Source: Limnohabitans sp. TEGF004
GTDB lineage: Bacteria > Pseudomonadota > Gammaproteobacteria > Burkholderiales > Burkholderiaceae_C
Direction: 5' to 3'
Length of the DNA: 64,000 bases
Assembly: GCF_027924965.1 (NCBI RefSeq)
Contig: NZ_AP027056.1
Coordinates: 992,001 to 1,056,000 of the forward strand
This document shows positions 8,797 through 17,629 of the stretch, one piece after another. The position numbers were made by a program, and so were the translations under genes. The stretch's first letter is position 1. Each line of letters opens with the position of its first letter. The notes beneath the pieces are model-generated. The model was given only the letters and a program-made list of their open reading frames with translations, was not told the DNA's origin and searched no databases.

Positions 8797-10698
8797 ATGG
8801 AAGAAAAAACCGCACCACGCCACCCGCCCGAGCTGTTAGAGCTGGTGGCCAGCTTGCCTGCATTACCAGGCGTTTACCGCTACTTTGATGCGCAAGAGCA
8901 GGTGCTGTACGTGGGCAAAGCCATCAACCTGAAAAAGCGGGTGTCGAGCTATTTCCAAAAAGACCACGGTGGCACACGCATTGGCCACATGGTGACCAAG
9001 ATTGTGCGTATGGAAACCACGGTGGTGCGCTCAGAAGCCGAGGCGCTGCTGCTGGAAAACAACCTCATCAAAACGCTCAAGCCCAAGTACAACATCTTGT
9101 TTCGGGATGACAAGAGCTATCCGTATTTGAAGATGACGCGTGGTGTGGCAGTCAAGATAGACGAGCCGCCTAAGCCAAGCGTCAACCCCAGCCCCCAACA
9201 AGTTCCCCGCGTCGTTTACTACCGAGGCGCAGTAGACAAACGCCACGACTATTTTGGCCCATACCCCAGCGTGTGGGCGGTGCGCGAGGCTATTCAGCTG
9301 CTGCAAAAAGTGTTTCGCTTGCGCACCTGTGAAGACACGGTGTTCAACAACCGCACGCGCCCGTGTTTGCTGTTTCAAATCAAGCGTTGTTCGGGGCCGT
9401 GTGTGGGCCACATTTCTGTGCCTGACTACCAGCGCGATGTGGACAGCGCCATGCGTTTGCTGCGCGGTGAAACCCAAGAGGTGATGGCCAGCATCGAAGC
9501 GCGCATGATGGCGCATGCCGAGAAGCTTGAGTTTGAACAAGCCGCCGAGCTGCGCAATCAAATGAGTGCGCTCTCTAAAGTGCTGCACCAGCAAGCCGTG
9601 GACACCGTGGGCGATCAAGACGTCGATATCCTCGCCGTCAAAGTGCAAGGCGGCAAAGCGTGTGTCAACTTGGCCATGGTGCGCGGTGGCCGCCATTTGG
9701 GGGACAGGCCTTACTTTCCCGTACATGTGGACGATGCCGAGCCCATCGAAGTGCTGGAAGCGTTTTTGAGTCAGCACTATTTGGATGTGCCTGTGCCGCC
9801 CGCGCTCATCACCAGCCACGCGGTAGACAAAGAGCTGTTGCAAGCGTTGACCGAACAGACCGGCGTGAAGATAACGGCGGTGCACAACCCGCGCGAGCAG
9901 CGCCGCGTGTGGCTAGAAATGGCGCAACAAAACGCTGATATTCAACTGGCCCGTTTGTTGGCCGAAGAAGGCTCGCAACAAGCGCGCACGCGTGCGTTGG
10001 TGGATGCGCTGGATTTAGCGCCAGAAGATTTAGAGCAGTTCCGTGTGGAGTGCTTTGACATTTCGCATACCTCTGGCGAATCCACGCAAGCGTCGTGCGT
10101 GGTGTTCCATCACCACAAAATGCAAAGCGCCGAATACCGCCGTTACAACATTGACGGCATCACCGGCGGCGACGACTACGCCGCCATGCGCCAAGTGCTG
10201 GTGCGTCGATACAGCAAGCTGGCCGAGGCTGTGCGTGCCGGCGAGGGCAAGCTGCCCGATCTGGTGCTGATTGACGGCGGCAAAGGCCAAGTGTCGATGG
10301 CGCGTGAGGTGTTTGAGTCGCTCGGGCTTGACCTCTCGCGCATCGTGGGCGTGGAAAAAGGCGAGGGCCGCAAAGTGGGCCTAGAAGAGTTGGTGTTTGC
10401 CGATGGTCGCGAAAAGGTGTATCTCGGTCGTGACTCAGCCGCGTTGATGCTGGTGGCACAAATTCGCGACGAGGCCCACCGCTTTGCCATCACCGGCATG
10501 CGTGCCGCACGTGCGAAAGTGCGTGTGGGTGGCAGCAAACTAGAAGAAATTCCGGGTGTGGGGCCAAAGAAGCGCGCCAAGTTGCTGCAGCGTTTTGGTG
10601 GTGCACGCGGCGTAGGCGATGCCAGCGTGGCAGACCTTTGCACGGTGGAAGGTATTTCGGAAGAGTTGGCGCAAACGATTTACAACGCGCTGCGCTAA
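8797..10698 (+). CDS. uvrC: Excinuclease ABC subunit C
   Basis: 633 aa. UvrC makes both incisions around UvrB-bound DNA damage in nucleotide excision repair. Domains in order: GIY-YIG nuclease (GVYRYF and VLYVGKA near residues 24-45), a Cys-containing linker, the UVR domain that binds UvrB (about 205-240), the RNase-H-like 5' nuclease domain ([11 protein letters not shown], then [11 protein letters not shown]) and C-terminal tandem helix-hairpin-helix ([20 protein letters not shown]). The start is ATG 8797, inside a frame open from 8578; the upstream extension overlaps earP and has no UvrC character. Mfd, which recruits the same pathway, is encoded nearby. Confidence 0.97.
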   Translation: MEEKTAPRHPPELLELVASLPALPGVYRYFDAQEQVLYVGKAINLKKRVSSYFQKDHGGTRIGHMVTKIVRMETTVVRSEAEALLLENNLIKTLKPKYNILFRDDKSYPYLKMTRGVAVKIDEPPKPSVNPSPQQVPRVVYYRGAVDKRHDYFGPYPSVWAVREAIQLLQKVFRLRTCEDTVFNNRTRPCLLFQIKRCSGPCVGHISVPDYQRDVDSAMRLLRGETQEVMASIEARMMAHAEKLEFEQAAELRNQMSALSKVLHQQAVDTVGDQDVDILAVKVQGGKACVNLAMVRGGRHLGDRPYFPVHVDDAEPIEVLEAFLSQHYLDVPVPPALITSHAVDKELLQALTEQTGVKITAVHNPREQRRVWLEMAQQNADIQLARLLAEEGSQQARTRALVDALDLAPEDLEQFRVECFDISHTSGESTQASCVVFHHHKMQSAEYRRYNIDGITGGDDYAAMRQVLVRRYSKLAEAVRAGEGKLPDLVLIDGGKGQVSMAREVFESLGLDLSRIVGVEKGEGRKVGLEELVFADGREKVYLGRDSAALMLVAQIRDEAHRFAITGMRAARAKVRVGGSKLEEIPGVGPKKRAKLLQRFGGARGVGDASVADLCTVEGISEELAQTIYNALR

Positions 10699-10765
10699 GT
10701 CAACTGCTGGCTGTGTGTTGCGCAGTGGCGCGCATTCAGCAGCACCGTCGCAAACCACAATAGTT

Positions 10766-11482
10766 TTAGGCTTTGACGACTTCCAACAAACGGTCTAAGC
10801 CGCCTTCATTGATAGCCACCATCGCTTGCTCGCGCACTTTGGGTTTGGCGTGGTACGCCACCGACAAGCCAGCTTCGCCCATCATCAGCAAATCGTTCGC
10901 GCCGTCACCCATTGCAATGGCTTGTTTTGGACTGATGCCCATTTGCGCGCAGATGTGCAGCAGCATCTTGCGTTTTTCTGCGCCGTCACAAATATCGCCC
11001 CAGTCTTGCGTGACCACATCGCCTGTGAGGTGGCCGTTGTCAATCGCCAGCACATTGCTGCGGGCGTAGTCGATGTTCAGCATTTCGCACACACGGTCGG
11101 CGAAGAAGGTGAAGCCACCGCTGACCAACAATACTTTCATGCCGTGGGCTTTGCAGGTGTCTACCAATGTTTTGGCGCCGGGGTTCAAACGCAGGCGCTG
11201 TTCAAACACCTCGTGCAAGGCGGCTTCGGGCACACCTTTGAGCAGCGCCACGCGGCGGCGCAAGCTGTCTTTGAAATCGGTGATTTCACCGCGCATCGCT
11301 GCTTCGGTGATGGCTGCCACCTCGGCCTTGCGGCCTGCAGCATCTGCGATCTCGTCAATGCACTCAATGTTGATGAGCGTTGAGTCCATGTCAAACGCAA
11401 TGAGTTTGAAGTCTTGAAGTTTCAGGGGGGCAGTGAAGCCTTGGATGGCAAGGCCGGGTGCAAATTCTGTAGCAATAGTCAT
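10766..11482 (-). CDS. serB: Phosphoserine phosphatase
   Basis: 238 aa HAD-superfamily enzyme that dephosphorylates O-phospho-L-serine, the last step of serine synthesis. HAD motif I is DMDST (Asp31 nucleophile, Asp33), motif II is VSGGFTFF, and motif III is GDGANDLLMM. It lacks the N-terminal ACT region of E. coli SerB, as usual for short forms. It lies 27 bases downstream of mfd on the same strand, yet a CATAAT hexamer 6 nt before its ATG suggests it may have its own promoter and little or no leader. It converges with uvrC; I see no clear terminator in the 67-base gap. Confidence 0.95.
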   Translation of the reverse strand: MTIATEFAPGLAIQGFTAPLKLQDFKLIAFDMDSTLINIECIDEIADAAGRKAEVAAITEAAMRGEITDFKDSLRRRVALLKGVPEAALHEVFEQRLRLNPGAKTLVDTCKAHGMKVLLVSGGFTFFADRVCEMLNIDYARSNVLAIDNGHLTGDVVTQDWGDICDGAEKRKMLLHICAQMGISPKQAIAMGDGANDLLMMGEAGLSVAYHAKPKVREQAMVAINEGGLDRLLEVVKA

Positions 11483-11509
11483 AAGGAAATTATGGTGTGA
11501 GTCTGTTTG

Positions 11510-14500
11510 TCATGGCTGCACTTCAGCCGCTTTGGCTGCTGGCACATTGGGCGTACCCAACGAGCGCAATACATCGCGAACCATTTGCGCACGGGCTTTG
11601 GGTTCGGGTAGATCACGCTCAATACGCAGGCGGTCGTTGCCCGCCAGTTTGATGTGCTTGTTTTTCTGCACCAGCTCGATGATGCGCATGGCATCAAACG
11701 GTGGATTTGGTTTGAAGCTGATGTGGGTCACACCGGGTGCAGCGTCTACCTTGGTCACACCATAGCTGCGGGCTTGCACGCGCAGGCGGTGCACGTCGAT
11801 GAGGGTTTGCGCTTGCGAGGGCAGTTTGCCAAAGCGATCCACAATTTCTTCGAGCAGCGCGTCAATTTGGTCGCCCGTTTTAGCCGTGGCCAATTTTTTG
11901 TAGAACGACAAGCGCAGGTGCACGTCACCACAGTAGTCGTCGGGCAGCAGGGCGGGGGCGTGCAGGTTGATTTCGGTGGTGGCGCTCAGGGGGCTGAGCA
12001 AGTCTGGTTCTTCGCCATTCTTCAAAGCGCGCACGGCTTCAGACAACATTTCGTTGTAGAGCTGAAAGCCCACTTCCAGCATGTTGCCGCTTTGGTTTTC
12101 GCCCAGCACTTCACCCGCGCCACGAATTTCAAGGTCGTGCATGGCGAGGTAGAAGCCTGATCCAAGTTCTTCCATTTGTTGAATCGCATCCAAGCGTTGA
12201 GAGGCTTGTTTGGTCAGGCCCTGGGTGTCGGGCACCATGAGGTAGGCGTAGGCTTGGTGGTGGCTGCGGCCCACGCGGCCGCGCAGCTGGTGTAGCTGGG
12301 CCAAACCAAATTTGTCGGCGCGGCTCATGATGATGGTGTTGGCGCTGGGCACGTCAATGCCAGTTTCGATGATGGTGGAGCACAGCAGCATGTTGTAGCG
12401 CTGGGCCACGAAGTCGCGCATGACACGTTCAAGTTCGCGCTCAGGCATTTGGCCGTGGGCTACCGCGATGCGTGCTTCGGGCAGCAGCTCTTCGAGCTGC
12501 GCGCGGCGGTTTTCAATGGTGGCCACATCGTTGTGCAAGAAATAGCACTGGCCGCCACGTTTGAGTTCGCGCAGCACGGCTTCACGAATCACGCCATTGC
12601 CTTCGTTGCGCACAAAAGTTTTGATGGCCAGGCGGCGTTGTGGCGCAGTGGCAATGACGCTCAAATCACGCAGGCCTTCCAGCGCCATGCCGAGCGTGCG
12701 CGGAATAGGCGTGGCGGTGAGCGTGAGCACATCCACCTCTGCGCGCATGGCTTTCATGGCCTCTTTGTGGCGCACGCCAAAGCGGTGTTCTTCGTCGATG
12801 ATGAGCAGGCCCAGGTCTTTAAACTTGACCGACTCGCTGAGCAACTTGTGCGTGCCCACCACGATGTCGACTTGGCCTTCAGCCAAACCTTTGGCGGCAG
12901 CGGTGATTTCTTTGGCCGAACGGAAGCGGCTCATCTCGGCAATTTTGATAGGCCATTTGCTGAAACGGTCTACCAATGTTTGGTAATGCTGCTCGGCCAA
13001 CAAAGTGGTTGGGGCCAAGAATGCCACTTGTTTGCCACCCGTCACTGCTACAAATGCAGCGCGTAGGGCCACCTCGGTTTTGCCAAAGCCCACATCGCCA
13101 CACACCAAACGGTCCATAGGACGAGGGCTGATCATGTCTTGCATGACGGCGTGGATGGCTGCGCGTTGGTCGGCGGTTTCTTCAAAGCCAAAATCGTTGG
13201 CGAATGTTTCGTAGTCTTGCGGCGAGTAGCGGAAAGGGTGACCTTGGCGTGCGGCGCGGCGGGCGTAGATATTCAGCAGCTCAGCGGCGGCATCGCGCAC
13301 TTGTTCGGCGGCGCGGCGTTTGGCTTTGTCCCACTGGGCGGAGCCGAGTTTGTGCAGCGGTGCTTCGTCGGCACTCACGCCGGTGTAGCGACCAATCAAA
13401 TGAAGCTGGCTCACCGGCACATAGAGCACGGCGTTGTCGGCATATTCGAGGTGCAAGAACTCTTGTAGCGCGGGCGTGCCATCGGCGTTCTTTTCGCCCA
13501 GATCCATGTTGATCAGACCACGGTAGCGACCAATGCCGTGGGCGTTGTGCACCACGGGGTCGCCCAAGTTGAGCTCGGACAAGTCTTTGATGAGCGCTTC
13601 GACATCGCTGACTTGTTCTTGCTTCTTGCGGCGGCGGGTGGTCGCACCGACGGCAAACAGTTCGGTCTCTGTAATCAGGTCTAAGCCTGCTTCGGTCCAG
13701 CTAAAGCCAACTTGCAATGCGGCGGTGGCAATGCCGATTTTCTCGGCGCTGCCTTCGAACTCGGCCAGCGAATCAAACGCAGGTGGGCTGACGTTGGACG
13801 AGCGCAAGAAGTCGAGCAAGCTTTCGCGGCGGCCATCGCTCTCGGCCAAGATGAGCAAGCGGTTGGCTGTTTTGCCAGCGTGCGCTTGCAGTTTTTGCAG
13901 CGGGTCTGCCGCGCCACGCACCACGGTGAGGTCGGGCAGGGTTTGGGCAAACGCGTTGTCGATCACGTCGGTGACGTGCGGGCGCAGCGCAAATTGCGCG
14001 TAGCTGTTGGCCGATGCGTAAAACTGTTCGGCGCTTAAAAATAGATTGGCAGGCGGCAAGGCAGGGCGCTCGGGGTCGCCTTGCACCAAACGATAGCGAT
14101 CTTGCGTGTCTTGCCAAAAGCGTTGGAACACGGGCTCTAAGTCGCCGTGCAACACCACGGTGGCCGATGTGCCTAGGTAGTCAAACACTGTGGCAGTTTC
14201 TTCGAAGAACAAAGGCAGGTAGTACTCAATACCTGCGGTGGCTACGCCGTTGCCAATGTCTTTGTAGATGCGGCTCTTGGTTGGGTCGCCATCGAGCATT
14301 TCGCGCCAACGGTTGCGAAACAGCGCACGCGCGGCATCGTCCATCGGGAACTCGCGGCCGGGCAGCAAGCGCACTTCGGGCACGGGGTAGAGGCTGCGTT
14401 GGCTGTCGGGGTCGAAGGTCCGGATAGAGTCGATTTCGTTGTCAAACAAATCGACGCGGTAGGGCACGAGTGAACCCATCGGGAACAGGTCAATCAAGCC

Positions 14501-14995
14501 GCCACGCACCGCGTATTCGCCAGGGCTGACCACTTGCGTGACGTGCGTGTAGCCCGCCAGCGTGAGTTGTGATTTGAGCTTGGCTTCGTCGAGGGCTTGC
14601 TTGACTTTGAAGTGGAAGGTGTAACCCGCCAAGAATGCAGGCGGGGCCAAGCGGTACAGCGCTGTAGTGGCTGGAATCAGCACAACATCGGCGTCGCCCT
14701 GCGAGATGCGCCATAAGGTGGCTAAGCGTTCGCTGATGAGGTCTTGGTGGGGTGAGAAGCTGTCGTAGGGCAGCGTTTCCCAGTCGGGGAACAACACGCA
14801 GCGCAAGTCAGGGGCGAAGAACGCCATTTCGTCTTGCAGACGTTGGGCATCCACCGCATCGGCGGTGATGATGGCCACACGTTGTTGTTTGGCTTTTTCG
14901 CGCGTGCCCAGCTGTGCGAGCAGCAATGCGTCCGCAGAGCCGACAGGGCGGGGCATGGCAAATCGTTTGCCGGGACTCAAAGAGGGCAGGTGCAT
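11510..14995 (-). CDS. mfd: Transcription-repair coupling factor
   Basis: 1161 aa, full length. Mfd removes RNA polymerase stalled at DNA lesions and recruits UvrA. The N-terminal part is UvrB-like, the middle has the RNA-polymerase-interacting domain (LGDPVVHNAHGIGRYRGL), and the SF2 translocase carries GDVGFGKTE (Walker A, about residue 633), DEEHRFG, and a C-terminal helicase lobe with the HQLRGRVGRS motif. The C-terminal TRCF domain is present. ATG 14995 has no Shine-Dalgarno; a perfect -10-like TAGAAT ends 7 nt upstream, so the mRNA could be leaderless. It is divergent from ispD and upstream of serB. Confidence 0.97.
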   Translation of the reverse strand: MHLPSLSPGKRFAMPRPVGSADALLLAQLGTREKAKQQRVAIITADAVDAQRLQDEMAFFAPDLRCVLFPDWETLPYDSFSPHQDLISERLATLWRISQGDADVVLIPATTALYRLAPPAFLAGYTFHFKVKQALDEAKLKSQLTLAGYTHVTQVVSPGEYAVRGGLIDLFPMGSLVPYRVDLFDNEIDSIRTFDPDSQRSLYPVPEVRLLPGREFPMDDAARALFRNRWREMLDGDPTKSRIYKDIGNGVATAGIEYYLPLFFEETATVFDYLGTSATVVLHGDLEPVFQRFWQDTQDRYRLVQGDPERPALPPANLFLSAEQFYASANSYAQFALRPHVTDVIDNAFAQTLPDLTVVRGAADPLQKLQAHAGKTANRLLILAESDGRRESLLDFLRSSNVSPPAFDSLAEFEGSAEKIGIATAALQVGFSWTEAGLDLITETELFAVGATTRRRKKQEQVSDVEALIKDLSELNLGDPVVHNAHGIGRYRGLINMDLGEKNADGTPALQEFLHLEYADNAVLYVPVSQLHLIGRYTGVSADEAPLHKLGSAQWDKAKRRAAEQVRDAAAELLNIYARRAARQGHPFRYSPQDYETFANDFGFEETADQRAAIHAVMQDMISPRPMDRLVCGDVGFGKTEVALRAAFVAVTGGKQVAFLAPTTLLAEQHYQTLVDRFSKWPIKIAEMSRFRSAKEITAAAKGLAEGQVDIVVGTHKLLSESVKFKDLGLLIIDEEHRFGVRHKEAMKAMRAEVDVLTLTATPIPRTLGMALEGLRDLSVIATAPQRRLAIKTFVRNEGNGVIREAVLRELKRGGQCYFLHNDVATIENRRAQLEELLPEARIAVAHGQMPERELERVMRDFVAQRYNMLLCSTIIETGIDVPSANTIIMSRADKFGLAQLHQLRGRVGRSHHQAYAYLMVPDTQGLTKQASQRLDAIQQMEELGSGFYLAMHDLEIRGAGEVLGENQSGNMLEVGFQLYNEMLSEAVRALKNGEEPDLLSPLSATTEINLHAPALLPDDYCGDVHLRLSFYKKLATAKTGDQIDALLEEIVDRFGKLPSQAQTLIDVHRLRVQARSYGVTKVDAAPGVTHISFKPNPPFDAMRIIELVQKNKHIKLAGNDRLRIERDLPEPKARAQMVRDVLRSLGTPNVPAAKAAEVQP

Positions 14996-15002
14996 TGGGG
15001 TA

Positions 15003-15012
15003 ATTCTAGAAT
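15003..15012. promoter_or_regulatory. Putative palindromic -10 element shared by mfd and ispD
   Basis: ATTCTAGAAT is a perfect 10-base palindrome that presents TAGAAT, five of six matches to TATAAT, on both strands. On the minus strand it ends 7 nt before the mfd ATG; on the plus strand it would give ispD a leader of about 35 nt. -35 boxes are poor on both sides. Confidence 0.4.
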
Positions 15013-15053
15013 GGGGGCTGGGCTTTCTTCTTAATGAAGCTCAAACCTATTCA

Positions 15054-15764
15054 ATGTCCTTACACACCCACAGCCATCTTCGTTTTTTTGCCGTCATTCC
15101 TTGCGCAGGCTTTGGCAGCCGCGCGGGCACGGCAATGCCTAAGCAATACCAAGCCATTGCAGGCCTGCCCATGGTGGTGCACACGCTCAAGGCCTTTGCC
15201 GGAGTGGCACGCATGGCAAAAGGTGTGTTGGTGCTGGCGCCTGATGATGTGCACATGGCGGGTGTGTTGGCTGCGCATCCGCAGCCTATGTTTGAAACAT
15301 CGCGCACAGGCGGAGCCACACGTGCACAGAGCGTGTTGGCAGGCTTGCGTGAATTGGTCACGCAGGGCGCACACGACACCGATTGGGTGCTGGTGCATGA
15401 CGCTGCGCGTTGCTTGGTCACGCCTGAACAAATCAACGCATTGATAGACGCTTGCCAAGACGATGCAGTGGGCGGTTTGCTGGCCCATAAGTTGGCCGAT
15501 ACCCTGAAGGCTGAAGCCAATGGCCGCGTGGCCCAAACGGTGGACCGGTCTGACAAGTGGTTGGCGCAAACGCCGCAAATGTTTCGCTTAGGCGTCTTGC
15601 TCAAAGCCTTGGAGCAAGCGGGTGCTGCTGTGACGGATGAGTCAAGTGCCATCGAGGCGATGGGCTTCAAGCCTTTGCTCGTCTCCGGCAACGCACAAAA
15701 CTTCAAGGTGACCTACCCCGAAGACTTTGCCTTGGCAGCTGCTATTTTGAATTCGCGTCATTGA
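15054..15764 (+). CDS. ispD: 2-C-methyl-D-erythritol 4-phosphate cytidylyltransferase
   Basis: 236 aa. IspD makes 4-CDP-methylerythritol from MEP and CTP in the non-mevalonate isoprenoid pathway. The CTP-binding loop CAGFGSRAGTAMPKQY lies near the N-terminus and VLVHDAARCLV in the middle; VTDESSAIEAMG and KVTYPEDFALA complete the family pattern. The frame is open from 14865, but upstream codons lie opposite mfd; ATG 15054 begins the recognisable protein. No strong Shine-Dalgarno is present. ispF follows 22 bases downstream, the common ispDF arrangement; dxr, the MEP-forming enzyme, is at 31.2 kb. Confidence 0.96.
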   Translation: MSLHTHSHLRFFAVIPCAGFGSRAGTAMPKQYQAIAGLPMVVHTLKAFAGVARMAKGVLVLAPDDVHMAGVLAAHPQPMFETSRTGGATRAQSVLAGLRELVTQGAHDTDWVLVHDAARCLVTPEQINALIDACQDDAVGGLLAHKLADTLKAEANGRVAQTVDRSDKWLAQTPQMFRLGVLLKALEQAGAAVTDESSAIEAMGFKPLLVSGNAQNFKVTYPEDFALAAAILNSRH

Positions 15765-15786
15765 CGCTTGATGGAAAGAACACACG

Positions 15787-16269
15787 ATGACCGTACCCTC
15801 ATTTCGAATTGGTGAAGGCTGGGATGTACATGCTCTGGTGGAAGGTCGCCCGCTGATGCTGGGTGGTGTGCGCATTGAGCACACACACGGCTTGCTAGGT
15901 CACTCAGATGCCGATGTGTTGCTGCACGCCATCACTGATGCGTTGCTGGGTGCTGCAGCGCTGGGTGACATTGGTCGGCACTTCTCAGACAAAGATGCTG
16001 CCTACAAAGGTGCAGATTCTTGGGTATTGCTGCAAAAGACAGCTGAGATGGTGCGTGCTGCAGGTTTTCAGATTGGCAACATCGACAGCACCGTGATTGC
16101 GCAAGCCCCTAAGCTGGCAGCGCATATGCCAGTGATGTGTCAACGCATTGCTGAGGCGTTAGAGATTGATGTGTCGCGCGTGAATGTGAAGGCCAAGACA
16201 GCCGAAAAAATAGGCCCTGTGGGACAGGGCCTAAGTATGGAAGCTCGCGCAGTGGCGTTGATTTATTGA
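15787..16269 (+). CDS. ispF: 2-C-methyl-D-erythritol 2,4-cyclodiphosphate synthase
   Basis: 160 aa, the normal size. IspF cyclises CDP-methylerythritol 2-phosphate with release of CMP; it acts as a homotrimer with Zn2+. The metal-binding GWDVHAL (residues 11-17), [14 protein letters not shown], and the C-terminal [14 protein letters not shown] segment are all present. It is 22 bases after ispD and must be co-transcribed with it. Its 3' end overlaps the convergent XRE-type regulator gene by 7 bases. Confidence 0.97.
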   Translation: MTVPSFRIGEGWDVHALVEGRPLMLGGVRIEHTHGLLGHSDADVLLHAITDALLGAAALGDIGRHFSDKDAAYKGADSWVLLQKTAEMVRAAGFQIGNIDSTVIAQAPKLAAHMPVMCQRIAEALEIDVSRVNVKAKTAEKIGPVGQGLSMEARAVALIY

Positions 16270-16679
16270 TGGCTGGGAGGTTTAGGGCCTAAGGCGGCTA
16301 AACCTTCTACCACTTCGCGCACCACGCGGCGGTGTTCGGGTTGCAAGCCGAAGTAGCGAGAAATCAACTGTTGGTCGACCAAATTGATGCGCTCGTCGGT
16401 CAAGGCTTCATCCGCAGGGCGGGGTGGTGGCGTACCAAACAACAAACCTTCGGGTGAAATTTTGAGCCACTTGGACAAAACCAAGAGCTTGTCTTGCTTA
16501 GGAATGGACACACCCATGAGCCAATTGCGTGCAGCGTGTGAAGAGATGCCCTCTCCCCAGTACCGCAAGTTGAACTCATTTGCGACGACAGTTGCAGAAA
16601 CTCGGACGCCCGCATCTTTGAGAGCGGCGCGAAAACGATCTGCAAATTTACTGGTTTCTTTAGGGTAGGTTTGTGTCAT
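16263..16679 (-). CDS. Small XRE-like DNA-binding protein of unknown role
   Basis: 138 aa. Residues about 10-80 look like an XRE/Cro helix-turn-helix: a predicted helical start ([13 protein letters not shown]), the recognition region [21 protein letters not shown], then [15 protein letters not shown]. The C-terminal 50 residues are predicted helical and end in a Pro-rich tail. Similar small proteins are common in Comamonadaceae, but I know of no established target. AAGGT lies upstream, with its GGT directly before the ATG. It lies downstream of the hydroxybutyrate dehydrogenase on the same strand; the AT-rich gap between them has a 10-bp inverted repeat that may be its operator. Confidence 0.75.
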   Translation of the reverse strand: MTQTYPKETSKFADRFRAALKDAGVRVSATVVANEFNLRYWGEGISSHAARNWLMGVSIPKQDKLLVLSKWLKISPEGLLFGTPPPRPADEALTDERINLVDQQLISRYFGLQPEHRRVVREVVEGLAALGPKPPSHQ

Positions 16680-16692
16680 ACCTCGAAGGTAA

Positions 16693-16777
16693 GAGAGATT
16701 TGACTCGATGATGTAATTGTAAGTAAAAAAAATATCGCATTTAATTGAAAAGTATTACAAATACAGCCAAATCTCTC
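16693..16777. repeat. Separated 10-bp inverted repeat in the AT-rich gap before the XRE gene
   Basis: GAGAGATTTG at 16693-16702 is repeated as its exact complement CAAATCTCTC at 16768-16777, with 65 bases between. The span includes a run of eight A residues (16725-16732) and a TACAAT on the minus strand (16716-16721) that could be the -10 of the XRE gene. The arms would flank that promoter. Confidence 0.55.
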
Positions 16778-16784
16778 AAATTAA

Positions 16785-17567
16785 TTACTGTGCAGTCCAA
16801 CCCCCGTCCATATTCCAGGCAACACCGCGCACGTTGTTGCCGGCTTTAGAGCAGAAAAACACGGCCAAGTCACCCAACTCTTCAGGCGTTGTGAATTGCA
16901 TGGACGGCTCTTTTTCACCCAAAAGCAACTTGATGGCTTCATCATTCGAGATGTTCAAAGCCGCTGCTTTGGCATCGACTTGCTTTTGAACCAAGGGGGT
17001 GAGTACCCAGCCAGGGCAGATGGCGTTGCAGGTCACGCCTGTGGTGGCGTTTTCAAGGGCGGTAACTTTGGTCAAACCCACGATGCCGTGTTTGGCCGCC
17101 ACATAGGCAGACTTTTGGGCAGAGCCCACCAAGCCGTGAATGGATGCCACGTTGATGATGCGGCCCCAGTTTTGTTTTTGCATGTAGGGCAGAGCCAAGC
17201 GCGAGGTGTGGAAAGCGCTGGTGAGGTTGATGGCGATGATGGCGTCCCAGCGCTCCACGGGGAAGTCTTCCACCGAGGCCACATGCTGGATGCCCGCGTT
17301 GTTGACCAAAATGTCCACGCCACCAAAGGTGTCGGCTGAAAACTTCATCATGTCTTCGATGTCTGCGGCTTTGCTCATGTCTGCGCCGTGATAAGCAACT
17401 TGGACGCCCAAGGCTGCTATTTCGGCCTTGGGGCCTTCGGTGTCGCCAAAGCCGTTGAGGATGATGTTGGCGCCTTGACGAGCCAAGGCTTTGGCAATAC
17501 CCAAACCAATGCCACTGGTGGAGCCCGTGACCAAAGCTGTTTTACCGATGAGTGTGCGTTCTGACAT
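16785..17567 (-). CDS. bdhA: 3-hydroxybutyrate dehydrogenase (SDR family)
   Basis: 260 aa short-chain dehydrogenase. The NAD-binding TGSTSGIGLGIA (residues 14-25), NNAG, and the catalytic Ser/Tyr/Lys set (NVASIHGL, then SAYVAAKHG) are visible, and the sequence around VTCNAICPGWVLTPLV and the QFTTPEEL region matches D-3-hydroxybutyrate dehydrogenases. The enzyme interconverts D-3-hydroxybutyrate and acetoacetate, used in polyhydroxybutyrate turnover; phaR nearby fits that. The start at 17567 is preceded by GGAG with good spacing; an ATG five codons upstream is less likely. It is divergent from relA. Confidence 0.9.
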   Translation of the reverse strand: MSERTLIGKTALVTGSTSGIGLGIAKALARQGANIILNGFGDTEGPKAEIAALGVQVAYHGADMSKAADIEDMMKFSADTFGGVDILVNNAGIQHVASVEDFPVERWDAIIAINLTSAFHTSRLALPYMQKQNWGRIINVASIHGLVGSAQKSAYVAAKHGIVGLTKVTALENATTGVTCNAICPGWVLTPLVQKQVDAKAAALNISNDEAIKLLLGEKEPSMQFTTPEELGDLAVFFCSKAGNNVRGVAWNMDGGWTAQ

Positions 17568-17629
17568 TTTTGAAAACTCCATGCATTACGATGAGAAACC
17601 TATAGACATTATGTGGTTCAGCGGCTTAC

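Noticed and set aside
9031..9885. 284-codon open frame antisense to uvrC
   Set aside because: Low-complexity His/Gln/Arg-rich translation typical of an antisense shadow; uvrC is certain.
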